From Paraplanobispora siamensis (GTDB taxonomy: Bacteria; Actinomycetota; Actinomycetes; Streptosporangiales; Streptosporangiaceae), in contig NZ_BOOJ01000036.1 in assembly GCF_016863175.1 (NCBI RefSeq), positions 1-64,000 on the forward strand: 64,000 bases of DNA. The letters run 5' to 3'. Both the position numbers and the translations under genes were made by a program. Positions 1 through 6,434 of this stretch are shown one piece after another. The notes under the pieces are model-generated. The model worked only from the letters and a program-made list of their open reading frames with translations. It searched no databases and had not been told where the DNA came from. Position 1 is the first letter of the stretch. Each line of letters begins with the position of its first letter.

Positions 1-18
1 TTCACCGCTGATGACCCG

Positions 19-46
19 GCCCGACGTCTCGTAGGCGACGTCGGGC
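19..46 (-). terminator. Hairpin after the tRNA array (possible terminator)
   Basis: Arms 19-28 and 37-46 form a perfect 10-bp inverted repeat (GCCCGACGTC / GACGTCGGGC) around an 8-nt loop. It lies just beyond the 3' end of the last tRNA of the minus-strand array. There is no T-run, so a factor-independent terminator or a processing hairpin are both possible. Confidence 0.45.
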
Positions 47-63
47 GGGCCCGCGGACGGTCG

Positions 64-137
64 TACCGCTCCCGGGATTCGAACCCGGAACCTCCGCGCT
101 CTGAACGCGGCGTCTCTCCCAGTTGGACCAGAGCGGC
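64..137 (-). tRNA. tRNA with anticodon CAG (Leu-type anticodon, class I shape)
   Basis: The minus strand folds as a complete cloverleaf. Acceptor arms are GCCGCTC/GAGCGGT with a G1-U72 wobble and discriminator A. The D stem is GTC/GAC, the anticodon stem CCGCG/CGCGG with loop TTCAGAG, and the T arm CCGGG-TTCGAAT-CCCGG. The anticodon CAG reads CUG (Leu). However, the variable region is only about five bases, whereas bacterial tRNA-Leu has a long variable arm. It could be a chimeric or redundant tRNA whose charging does not match its anticodon. No CCA is encoded. It is the last member of the array. Confidence 0.75.
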
Positions 138-138
138 G

Positions 139-210
139 AGTGGGCGACGGGACTCGAACCCGTCCTTCGACCTCGGCACGGTCGCGTGCTTCCGCTGACA
201 CCTCACCCAC
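139..210 (-). tRNA. tRNA-Gly (anticodon GCC)
   Basis: Minus-strand cloverleaf with acceptor GTGGGTG/CGCCCAC, D stem GTGT/GCAC, anticodon stem CGACC/GGTCG with loop GTGCCGA (anticodon GCC), and T arm ACGGG-TTCGAGT-CCCGT. The discriminator is U, as expected for bacterial tRNA-Gly. No CCA is encoded. Only one base separates it from the CAG tRNA, so the two must be cut from one transcript. Confidence 0.85.
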
Positions 211-217
211 GGGCGCG

Positions 218-292
218 TGGCTGCCGGAGAAGGATTCGAACCTCCGTTCCCCGATCCAGAGTCGGGTGTCCTGCCTGTTGGACGATCCGGCA
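218..292 (-). tRNA. tRNA-Gln (anticodon CTG) with encoded CCA
   Basis: Acceptor TGCCGGA/TCCGGCA, D stem GTCC/GGAC, anticodon stem CCCGA/TCGGG with loop CTCTGGA (anticodon CTG), and T arm GGAGG-TTCGAAT-CCTTC. The discriminator is G, as expected for Gln. Positions 218-220 encode the 3' CCA, which the other array members lack. That difference suggests the array was assembled from separate sources. Confidence 0.85.
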
Positions 293-438
293 TCACGCAT
301 GCTCGCGCCGGGCGCGAGAACTGCACGTCCGATCCGGCCGGCGTGAGCCGTACGGACGCGGGGTGGGCCGTGAACCCGGCGGGGGACGCCACTCCCGTCG
401 CCGAGCACGCAGCCCGTTGCCCTCTTCTTTCAGGGCAG
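293..438. other. Spacer inside the tRNA array
   Basis: This 146-bp gap separates the Gly(TCC) and Gln(CTG) tRNAs. No complete cloverleaf was found on either strand. It contains GC-rich hairpins, one near 303-320 (TCGCGC/GCGCGA type) and one near 418-437 (TGCCCT/AGGGCA). These could be processing structures or the remains of a lost tRNA. No coding sequence is supported. Confidence 0.4.
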
Positions 439-510
439 AGCCGCAGCGGGGACTCGAACCCCGTCCTGCTGGGTGGAAGCCAGCCGCCTTACCGGTTCGG
501 CTTCTGCGGC
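439..510 (-). tRNA. tRNA-Gly (anticodon TCC)
   Basis: Acceptor GCCGCAG/CTGCGGC is fully paired. The D stem is short (GCC/GGC). The anticodon stem is GCTGG/CCAGC with loop CTTCCAC (anticodon TCC), and the T arm is CGGGG-TTCGAGT-CCCCG. The discriminator is U, as expected for Gly. It is the second Gly isoacceptor of the array and carries no CCA. Confidence 0.85.
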
Positions 511-524
511 GCGGGCACCCCGAG

Positions 525-599
525 TCCGAGTGACAGGATTCGAACCTGCGATCTTCTGCTCCCAAAGCAGACGGGCCGACCAAGCTACCCCACACTCGG
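525..599 (-). tRNA. tRNA-Pro (anticodon TGG)
   Basis: Acceptor CCGAGTG/CACTCGG with C1-G72 and discriminator A matches bacterial proline identity. D stem GGG/CCC, anticodon stem TCTGC/GCAGA with loop TTTGGGA (anticodon TGG), and T arm GCAGG-TTCGAAT-CCTGT complete the cloverleaf. No CCA is encoded. Confidence 0.88.
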
Positions 600-605
600 A
601 AAGGT

Positions 606-627
606 CGCGCGGCCCGACGGCCGCGCG
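606..627. other. GC-rich hairpin between tRNA-Ala and tRNA-Pro
   Basis: Arms 606-614 and 619-627 (CGCGCGGCC / GGCCGCGCG) form a perfect 9-bp stem around the tetraloop CGAC. It lies between two tRNAs of the same transcript and is most likely a processing structure. Confidence 0.4.
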
Positions 628-637
628 GGGTGCCTCG

Positions 638-708
638 TGGACAGACAGGGAATCGAACCCTGAACTCCTGCTTGCAAGGCAGGCGTGATCCCGTTTCACC
701 ATCAGCCC
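638..708 (-). tRNA. tRNA-Ala (anticodon TGC), array copy
   Basis: Acceptor GGGCTGA/TCTGTCC carries the G3-U70 pair that defines alanine tRNAs and discriminator A. It also has one T-T mismatch at pair 5-68. D stem GTGA/TCAC, anticodon stem CCTGC/GCAGG with loop CTTGCAA (anticodon TGC), and T arm CAGGG-TTCGATT-CCCTG complete it. A standard tRNA-Ala(TGC) lies at 24827-24899, so this copy is redundant and its weakened acceptor is notable. It is the first tRNA of the array. Confidence 0.82.
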
Positions 709-724
709 GAGGAAATTCTCTTTT

Positions 725-753
725 CTTAATGCCGAGCACTATTGAATTGTCAC
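725..753 (-). promoter_or_regulatory. Possible promoter of the tRNA array
   Basis: On the minus strand GTGACA and ATTAAG are 17 bp apart inside an AT-rich stretch that is exceptional in this GC-rich window. They lie just upstream of the first tRNA. The -10 match is weak, so the call rests mainly on position and base composition. Confidence 0.35.
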
Positions 754-844
754 GTCGGCTGCCCGGGAATTCCTTTTCCGGGCATGGGGGATTTTTCGTT
801 CCCGGCGCCCCGTGGTCCGCGGGAACCGGGCCCCGGAACGACGA

Positions 845-878
845 AGCCGCCCGTCGGGGGTGGTCTCCCGGGGCGGCT
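845..878 (-). terminator. Hairpin after the 32-codon ORF
   Basis: Arms 845-852 and 871-878 (AGCCGCCC / GGGCGGCT) enclose an inner GC stem. The structure begins 17 bp past the stop codon of the small minus-strand ORF. No T-run follows, so it may be an attenuator or a factor-independent terminator. Confidence 0.4.
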
Positions 879-894
879 GCCGTGTGCGAAGCGG

Positions 895-993
895 TTACAC
901 GGAAGCCTCCGGAGGGGCGAGACCGCCGGCCCCGGGGACCGGTCGCGCGAGCAGGCCGCGCTGCGTCGGCGCGGTGGCCTGGTATGCGCTCAT
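895..993 (-). CDS. Short peptide ORF (32 aa), function unknown
   Basis: An ATG at 993 is preceded eight bases upstream by a strong GGAGGAC ribosome binding site and opens a 32-codon frame ending in TAA. The peptide begins MSAYQATAPTQRGLL and is rich in Ala, Pro and Gly, with no membrane segment or cysteine. A candidate promoter lies at 1047-1075, and a strong hairpin follows the stop. The tRNA array is transcribed from just downstream on the same strand. It could be a leader peptide, a small structural peptide or a chance ORF. I do not recognise the family; the case rests on the ribosome binding site and the flanking signals. Confidence 0.45.
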   Translation of the reverse strand: MSAYQATAPTQRGLLARPVPGAGGLAPPEASV

Positions 994-1046
994 GACGTGT
1001 CCTCCGGTTTTTCGGTCGTTCTCTGTGACGCTGTTCTCTGGAATTA

Positions 1047-1075
1047 AGAGTAGGCCGCCCCCGCGGAAAGGCCAA
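1047..1075 (-). promoter_or_regulatory. Candidate promoter of the short ORF
   Basis: Minus-strand TTGGCC (1075-1070) and TACTCT (1052-1047) are 17 bp apart, about 55 bp upstream of the ATG at 993. Each hexamer only partly matches the consensus. Confidence 0.3.
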
Positions 1076-1116
1076 GTGGTTTTTTCCGATAAATGATCCG
1101 GCTTCCGCGGGACGGC

Positions 1117-1851
1117 TCAGCCGCTCGATTCGAGCCTGCTCCGCAGACCGTCCAGGACGCGTTCGAGGCCGTAGGCGAAGTTCTCCTCGCGGACGCGGCG
1201 CGGGTCGTCGTATCCCCGGGCGAGGTGCTCATCGCGCAGCCGAGGGTGGTCCTGCAGCACCTGCTCGGCGGCCGGCCGCAGGCTCTCGGCCCACTCCTGC
1301 TCGGTCTGGCCGCTGCGGGCGAGCAGCGACAGGTAGGCCGCCTCGCTGGTGCTCATGCCGATGACGTAGGCCATCACGGTGCTCATGGCCTGGTCGGCCT
1401 CGCCGGGGGCGAAGCCCGCCGTGTGGAACAGGGCCAGCAGGCGCTCGGACTGCCGCATGACGTTCGGCCCGAGCTCGACGAGGCCGACCTGGCCGAGGAC
1501 GGAGGCGATCCAGGGGTGGCGCAGGATCGCGGCGCGCAGGCTGTGGGCGCTGCGGGTGACGGCGGCCGGCCAGTCCGCCGGGCGGTCGGCGGACGGGACG
1601 TCCAGCTCGCCGTAGACCTCGTCGACGACCAGCTCGATCAGCTCGTCCTTGTTGGCCACGTGCCGGTAGAGCGAAGTGGCCCCCACGCCCAGGCGGGTGC
1701 CGAGGCTGCGCATGCTCAGGGCCTCCAGGCCCTCCTCGTCGAGGAGCTTGACGGCCTCGGAGACGATGCGGTCCTGGGTGAGCGCCGGGCGCTCCTTCTG
1801 GCGGGGGCGGCGGGTCCAGACCGAGGGGATGGGCTGTTTGGCGGCTGACAT
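1117..1851 (-). CDS. TetR/AcrR-family repressor with TetR_C_1-type C-terminus
   Basis: A 244-residue DNA-binding repressor. Residues about 25-70 hold the TetR helix-turn-helix (ALSMRSLGTRLGVGATSLYRHV), and the rest is the all-helical ligand and dimerisation domain of the TetR_C_1 type found in tetracycline-type repressors. The chosen ATG has GAGG just upstream. It is divergent from the DHA2 exporter at 2012, and two palindromes fill the shared intergenic region, so it almost certainly represses that exporter and itself. The ligand is unknown; efflux pairs of this kind respond to the transported drug. Confidence 0.88.
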   Translation of the reverse strand: MSAAKQPIPSVWTRRPRQKERPALTQDRIVSEAVKLLDEEGLEALSMRSLGTRLGVGATSLYRHVANKDELIELVVDEVYGELDVPSADRPADWPAAVTRSAHSLRAAILRHPWIASVLGQVGLVELGPNVMRQSERLLALFHTAGFAPGEADQAMSTVMAYVIGMSTSEAAYLSLLARSGQTEQEWAESLRPAAEQVLQDHPRLRDEHLARGYDDPRRVREENFAYGLERVLDGLRSRLESSG

Positions 1852-1872
1852 GGCCTCAGCGTAGCGCACACC

Positions 1873-1888
1873 GTACGCAATGGCGTAC
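1873..1888. promoter_or_regulatory. TetR operator 1
   Basis: GTACGC-AATG-GCGTAC is a perfect 6-bp inverted repeat 22 bp upstream of the tetR ATG. Its position fits autorepression. Confidence 0.65.
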
Positions 1889-1936
1889 ATCATCCCACCG
1901 TGTGAGCGGCGGAGAAGACGGGCACATCGTTCGACC

Positions 1937-1972
1937 TTGCGAACATTGAACGCTATGCGTACAGTGTTCGCA
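1937..1972 (+). promoter_or_regulatory. Exporter promoter overlapped by TetR operator 2
   Basis: TTGCGA (1937-1942) and TACAGT (1960-1965) are 17 bp apart and form a good sigma-70 promoter for the MFS gene. The inverted repeat TGCGAACA (1938-1945) / TGTTCGCA (1965-1972) brackets the whole promoter. A repressor bound there would block polymerase. Confidence 0.65.
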
Positions 1973-2011
1973 TCTAGAGTGCGGAGTACGCACCGAGTGA
2001 GGAGTGTTCCG

Positions 2012-3499
2012 ATGCAGACCCGCGACCCACGCCGCTGGCTCATCCTGGTCGTGCTGTGCCTCAGCACGCTGGTGCTGGTGGTCGACAACATGGTGCTCAC
2101 CGTGGCGGTCCCGCCGCTGGCGGCCGACCTCGGCGCCGACGCCCAGGACATCCAGTGGATCCTGGACTCCTACATCCTGGTCTTCGCCGGTCTGCTGCTG
2201 ACGGCCGGCGGGCTGTCCGACCGGTACGGCAGGCGCCGCGTCATGATCATCGGATTGGCGCTCTTCGGGGTCTCCTCCCTGGCCGCCGCCTACGCCGCCG
2301 ACCCGGCCCAGCTCGTGGTCGCCCGCGCCGTGATGGGCGTCGGCGGCGCCCTGATCATGCCGAGCACGCTGTCGATCCTGATCACCGTGTTCGACGACGA
2401 GGAGCGGCGCAAGGCCATGGCCGCCTGGAGCGCGGTCGCCACGCTCGGCCTGATCGGCGGCCCGGTCCTGGGCGGCGTGCTGATCGCCTGGTTCTGGTGG
2501 GGCGCGGTCTTCCTGATCAACGTCCCGGTCTCGGTGCTGGCGATCGTCGCCTCCCTGCTGCTCATGAAGGAGTCCAAGGGCCCCTGGACCAAGCCCGACC
2601 CGCTGGGCGCGATCCTGTCGGCGACCGGCATGTCGGCGCTGGTCTGGACGATCATCGAGCTGCCGCACGGCATCTCCTGGCCCGGCCTGGCCGTCACCGT
2701 CCTGGCGCTGACCGCCTTCGTGATCTGGGAGCTGCGCACGCCGCACCCGATGGTCCCGCTCAAGCTCTTCCGCGACCGCACCTTCAGCGGCGGCAGCCTC
2801 TCCCTCACGCTCGTCCAGATCGGCAACGGCGGCCTGCTGCTGGTGCTGACCCAGTACCTGCAGTTCGTGCTCGGCTACACGCCCACCGAGGCCGGGCTGG
2901 CCTTCATCCCGATGGCCCTCGCCTCGCTGCTGTGCAACGGCCTGGGCGCCGGGCTCGGGGCCAAGGTCGGCAACCGGGCGATGATCGTGACCGGGTTCGT
3001 CGTCAGCGCCTCGGGGTTCGCCCTGCTGTCCACGCTCTCGCCGGGCACCGGGTTCGCCTTCACGGCCGTGGCGCTGGCCCTGCTGGGGGCGGGCGGCGGC
3101 CTGGCGATGCCCGCGGCCATCGCGGCCCTGATGGGCACCATCCCGGCCGAGCACGCCGGCGTCGGCTCCGCGCTGAACGACACCATCCAGCAGGCGGGCG
3201 CCGCGCTCGGCATCGCCGTCCTGGGCAGCGTCCTGTCGGGCGCCTACACCGCGGCGATGCCCGCGACCGCGCCCGAGGCGGCCCGGCGCTCGATCGGCGA
3301 CGCGCTCTCCCTCGGCGACGCCGGCCTCGCGCAGGCCGCCCGCGAGGCCTTCACCGGCGCCATGTCCTCCGCCTTCGTGATCAGCGCCGCGGGCGTCGTG
3401 GCCGCGGCCGTCCTGGCCCTGGTCGTCATGCGCAGTGACAGGTCCCGCGAGGCCGACCGGCCCGAGGTCCGGCGGGCGGACCTGACCCCGGTCGCGTAG
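2012..3499 (+). CDS. MFS drug exporter, DHA2 (EmrB/QacA) family
   Basis: A 495-residue proton-driven efflux pump with the 14-helix layout of the DHA2 family. Visible landmarks are motif A in loop 2-3 (GLSDRYGRRRVM) and motif C in helix 5 (GLIGGPVLGGVL). The start follows a GAGGAG site, and the N-terminus reads MQTRDPRRWLILVV directly into helix 1. It is transcribed away from its TetR repressor and ends at a strong hairpin. Substrates cannot be inferred; families with this layout export cationic drugs and antibiotics. Confidence 0.9.
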   Translation: MQTRDPRRWLILVVLCLSTLVLVVDNMVLTVAVPPLAADLGADAQDIQWILDSYILVFAGLLLTAGGLSDRYGRRRVMIIGLALFGVSSLAAAYAADPAQLVVARAVMGVGGALIMPSTLSILITVFDDEERRKAMAAWSAVATLGLIGGPVLGGVLIAWFWWGAVFLINVPVSVLAIVASLLLMKESKGPWTKPDPLGAILSATGMSALVWTIIELPHGISWPGLAVTVLALTAFVIWELRTPHPMVPLKLFRDRTFSGGSLSLTLVQIGNGGLLLVLTQYLQFVLGYTPTEAGLAFIPMALASLLCNGLGAGLGAKVGNRAMIVTGFVVSASGFALLSTLSPGTGFAFTAVALALLGAGGGLAMPAAIAALMGTIPAEHAGVGSALNDTIQQAGAALGIAVLGSVLSGAYTAAMPATAPEAARRSIGDALSLGDAGLAQAAREAFTGAMSSAFVISAAGVVAAAVLALVVMRSDRSREADRPEVRRADLTPVA

Positions 3500-3516
3500 C
3501 CCGGCAGACAGGTCAG

Positions 3517-3541
3517 GTGCCGCTCCCCCGGGGAGCGGCAC
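3517..3541 (+). terminator. Terminator of the MFS gene
   Basis: Arms 3517-3527 and 3531-3541 (GTGCCGCTCCC / GGGAGCGGCAC) form an 11-bp perfect stem with a 3-nt loop, 17 bp after the MFS stop codon. Confidence 0.7.
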
Positions 3542-3572
3542 TTGCGCTGGAGCCGACTCCAGCACCTAAGGT
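3542..3572 (+). promoter_or_regulatory. MerR-type promoter of the aldo/keto reductase
   Basis: TTGCGC (3542-3547) and TAAGGT (3567-3572) are separated by 19 bp instead of the usual 17. The spacer carries the inverted repeat CTGGAG-CCGA-CTCCAG (3547-3562). An over-long spacer with a palindrome inside it is the hallmark of MerR-family activation by DNA distortion. No merR gene lies nearby, so the regulator must be encoded elsewhere. Confidence 0.65.
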
Positions 3573-3620
3573 ACGCCGCATGATCGTCCCTGTCCGCGAC
3601 AGGCCGGCAGGCCAAGGAGC

Positions 3621-4676
3621 ATGACCATGCGCTACCGCGTTCTCGGCGGCACCGGCATCGAGGTGAGCGTCCACTGCCTGGGCGCCATGATGTTCGGCGC
3701 CGTCGGCAATCCCGACCACGACGAGTGCGCCCGCATCATCCACGCCGCCCTCGACCGGGGGATCAACTTCGTCGACACCGCGGACATGTACTCGGCGGGC
3801 GAGTCGGAGGAGATCATCGGCAAGGCCCTGCGCGGACGCCGCGACGACGTCGTACTCGCCACCAAGGTGCACTTCCCGATGGGTGAGGGACCCAACCGGG
3901 GCGGCAACTCCCGCCGCTGGATCGTCAAGGAGGTCGAGGAGAGCCTCCGGCGGCTGCGGACCGACTGGATCGACCTCTACCAGATCCACCGCCCCGACCA
4001 CACGACGGACATCGAGGAGACGCTCTCCGCGCTGAGCGATCTCGTACGGCAGGGCAAGATCCGCGCCTTCGGCTGCTCCACCTTCCCGGCCGAGGACATC
4101 GTGGAGGCGTACCACGTCGCCGAGCGCCGCGGCCTGATGCGCTTCAGGACCGAGCAGCCGCCGTACTCGCTGCTGGCCAGAGGGATCGAGACCTCCGTGC
4201 TGCCGGTCTGCCGGCGGCTGGGGATGGGCGTGCTGACCTGGAGCCCGCTGGCCTCGGGCTTCCTGACCGGACGTTACCGCAAGGGACGGCCGATCGACCT
4301 GACCACCGGCCGCGCGGCGCTGATGCCGGCGCGCTTCGACCCCGCCCTCCCGGTGAACGCCGCCAAGCTGGACATCGTCGAGCAGCTCGTCGAGGTCGCC
4401 GACGGCATCGGCTGCACGCTGCCCGAGCTGGCCGTCGCCTTCGCCGCGGCGCACCCGGCCGTCACCTCGGTGATCACGGGGCCGCGGACGACGGAGCAGC
4501 TGGAGTCGCTGCTGAAGGGCGCCGCGCTCACCCTCGACGACGCGACCCTCGACCGGATCGACGAGATCGTGCCGCCCGGGACGGACGTCTACCAGCCCGA
4601 CGGCGCCTGGCGCCCGCCGGTGCTGACCGACGCCTCCCTGCGCCGCCGTCCCGTCGGGGAGCGCTCCGCCGCCTGA
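3621..4676 (+). CDS. Aldo/keto reductase
   Basis: A 351-residue cytosolic NADPH-dependent oxidoreductase with the aldo/keto reductase TIM barrel. The catalytic tetrad is visible: Asp and Tyr in NFVDTADMYSAG, Lys in LATKVHF and His in LYQIHRPD. The nucleotide-binding C-terminal part includes VITGPRTTEQL. AAGGAG precedes the ATG; a second ATG two codons later is also possible. The MerR-type promoter upstream suggests induction by electrophiles or aldehydes, which are common AKR substrates. It stands alone, 83 bp before the potassium channel gene. Confidence 0.9.
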   Translation: MTMRYRVLGGTGIEVSVHCLGAMMFGAVGNPDHDECARIIHAALDRGINFVDTADMYSAGESEEIIGKALRGRRDDVVLATKVHFPMGEGPNRGGNSRRWIVKEVEESLRRLRTDWIDLYQIHRPDHTTDIEETLSALSDLVRQGKIRAFGCSTFPAEDIVEAYHVAERRGLMRFRTEQPPYSLLARGIETSVLPVCRRLGMGVLTWSPLASGFLTGRYRKGRPIDLTTGRAALMPARFDPALPVNAAKLDIVEQLVEVADGIGCTLPELAVAFAAAHPAVTSVITGPRTTEQLESLLKGAALTLDDATLDRIDEIVPPGTDVYQPDGAWRPPVLTDASLRRRPVGERSAA

Positions 4677-4759
4677 CGTCTTTCGCCCGCCGCGGGGGAC
4701 GCCCGTTCGCGGTGCGGCGGCGATCCTCCCACCAGGAGGTGCCATCAGGAGGTGGCGGT

Positions 4760-5314
4760 ATGGACGGGCACGGGGACGGCGAGCTGCCGCGGCGGGTCCG
4801 GCGGCGGCTGCTCCTGCGCGCGGTGCTGCGGTCGGCGGGGGTCGCGGCCTGCCTCCTGACCGGCTACTTCACGCTGCCGATGGACGGGGACTTCACGACC
4901 GTCACGCTCCTCGCGCTGACAGTCGGCCTCCTGATGCTCTGCGTGATCGTCGCCTGGCAGGCGCGCGCCATCACGCGCGCGAACTATCCCCGGATGCGGG
5001 CGATCGAGGCGCTGGTGATGTCCGTCATGCTCTTCCTGCTGCTGTTCGCCACGGCCTACCACCTCATGGCGGCGGAGGACCCCGGCGCCTTCTCCGAACC
5101 GCTGACCCGGGCCGACGCGCTGTACTTCACCGTCACCGTGTTCGCGACGGTGGGCTTCGGGGACATCGTCCCGCGCACGCAGCTGTCCCGGATGGTGACG
5201 ACGACGCAGATGATCGGCGGCCTGATCCTGGTCGGGCTGGTCGCCAAGGTGTTCCTGGAGGCCGTACAGCGGGGCCTGCGCCGGCGTGGTGACGACGCCG
5301 GCGGGGAGGGATGA
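4760..5314 (+). CDS. Potassium channel, Ion_trans_2 type
   Basis: A 184-residue membrane protein with four hydrophobic segments: two N-terminal (about residues 22-40 and 48-68) and two that flank the pore (about 82-103 and 150-168). The selectivity filter TVGFGD lies at residues 130-135 within a re-entrant pore loop. There is no cytoplasmic RCK or cyclic-nucleotide domain, so gating is probably simple. An AGGAGG site precedes the chosen ATG. It is convergent with the lacI-type gene, the two stops being only 7 bp apart. Confidence 0.87.
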   Translation: MDGHGDGELPRRVRRRLLLRAVLRSAGVAACLLTGYFTLPMDGDFTTVTLLALTVGLLMLCVIVAWQARAITRANYPRMRAIEALVMSVMLFLLLFATAYHLMAAEDPGAFSEPLTRADALYFTVTVFATVGFGDIVPRTQLSRMVTTTQMIGGLILVGLVAKVFLEAVQRGLRRRGDDAGGEG

Positions 5315-5321
5315 GACCGCT

Positions 5322-6434
5322 TCAGAGGGCGGGCGGCGGGGCGACCGACGAGCGCACGATGAGGCGGGAGCGCAGGGTGTGCATCTCACGGCGGGGCTCG
5401 GCCCCGTCGATGGTGTCGAGGAGCACCTCCGCGGCCTTCGCGCCGAGCCCGTGCACCGGCTGCTCGATCATCGTCAGCGGCGGGTCCATGACCGCCGCCC
5501 ACGCGCTGTCGTCGAAGCCGATCAGCGCGACGTCGCGCGGGTAGGACAGGCCCGCCGCGCGCAGGGCGCGCAGGGCTCCCGTCACCGCGTCGGTCTCGGT
5601 GCAGAACACCGCGGTGATGCGGTCGGGCAGCGAGAGCATGCGGGCGACCTCCTGGGTCGCCCGTTCCTCGGTCTTGCGCCCGACCATCACCAGCTCGGGG
5701 TCGAAGGGGATGCGGGCGTCGTCGAGCGCGTCGAGATAGCCGCGCAGACGCTCGCCATCGGTCCACAGGTTGCGGGAGGCCTCGGCCAGCAGGCCGCGCC
5801 GGGTCGCGGGAGCCTCCGCCGCGGGCGGTCCCCACACGAAGCCGATCCGGCGGTGCCCGGCCGCGATGAGCGTCTCGACCGCCTCCCGCGCCGCGTCGCG
5901 GTTGTCGATGACGACCGCGTCGAGGTCGAGCGAGGACACCGCGCGGTCGACGAGCACGACGGGGATGCCCCGGTCCATCGCCGCCCTGATGTGGGCGACC
6001 TCGCCGCGGTCGACGGCGGCCGAGGCGATGATGACGCCGTCGACGCGCTTGTCGATGAGCACGTTCGTCGCCGCGACCTCCTCGTCGAGGTTCTCGTAGG
6101 TGCTCAGCACGATCGTGTCGAAGCCCCGGGCCCGGGAGGTGTCGCAGATCCCGCGGACCACCCCGGCGAAGAAGGGGTTGCCGATGTCGGCGACGATCAC
6201 CCCGAGGGTGTGGCTGACCCCCGTCGACATGCTCCGCGCGAGCGCGTTGGTGCGGTAGCCGAGCTTCTCGGCCGCGGCGAGCACCCGCTCCCGCGACTCC
6301 GGGCTGACGTATCCATACCCGCCGAGCGTCCGGGCCGCGGTCGCGCGGCCGACGCCGGCCTCGGCGGCCACCTCGGAGATCGTCGGCGGCCCCGGCGCCT
6401 GGTCCCGATCAGCTGGCATGGATCGCGTCCTCAT
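5322..6434 (-). CDS. LacI-family repressor of the fructosamine locus
   Basis: A 370-residue regulator with an N-terminal LacI helix-turn-helix (PTISEVAAEAGVGRATAARTL) and a periplasmic-binding-protein-like effector domain. Its ATG at 6434 overlaps the stop of the upstream kinase gene as ATGA, which argues for translational coupling and for this start. A second ATG five codons in has a better Shine-Dalgarno. It is the last gene of the frlB-frlD-lacI operon. The TGATACCGGTATCA palindromes between the divergent operons are its likely operators. The inducer is probably an Amadori compound or its phosphate. Confidence 0.87.
   Translation of the reverse strand: MRTRSMPADRDQAPGPPTISEVAAEAGVGRATAARTLGGYGYVSPESRERVLAAAEKLGYRTNALARSMSTGVSHTLGVIVADIGNPFFAGVVRGICDTSRARGFDTIVLSTYENLDEEVAATNVLIDKRVDGVIIASAAVDRGEVAHIRAAMDRGIPVVLVDRAVSSLDLDAVVIDNRDAAREAVETLIAAGHRRIGFVWGPPAAEAPATRRGLLAEASRNLWTDGERLRGYLDALDDARIPFDPELVMVGRKTEERATQEVARMLSLPDRITAVFCTETDAVTGALRALRAAGLSYPRDVALIGFDDSAWAAVMDPPLTMIEQPVHGLGAKAAEVLLDTIDGAEPRREMHTLRSRLIVRSSVAPPPAL

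Noticed and set aside
293-438. A seventh tRNA in the array gap
   Set aside because: No T arm with matching acceptor and anticodon stems could be assembled on either strand.
1856-3565. 569-codon open frame opposite the MFS gene
   Set aside because: Composition is Gly/Arg/Asp/Gln shadow sequence and it lies wholly antisense to a clear exporter gene.
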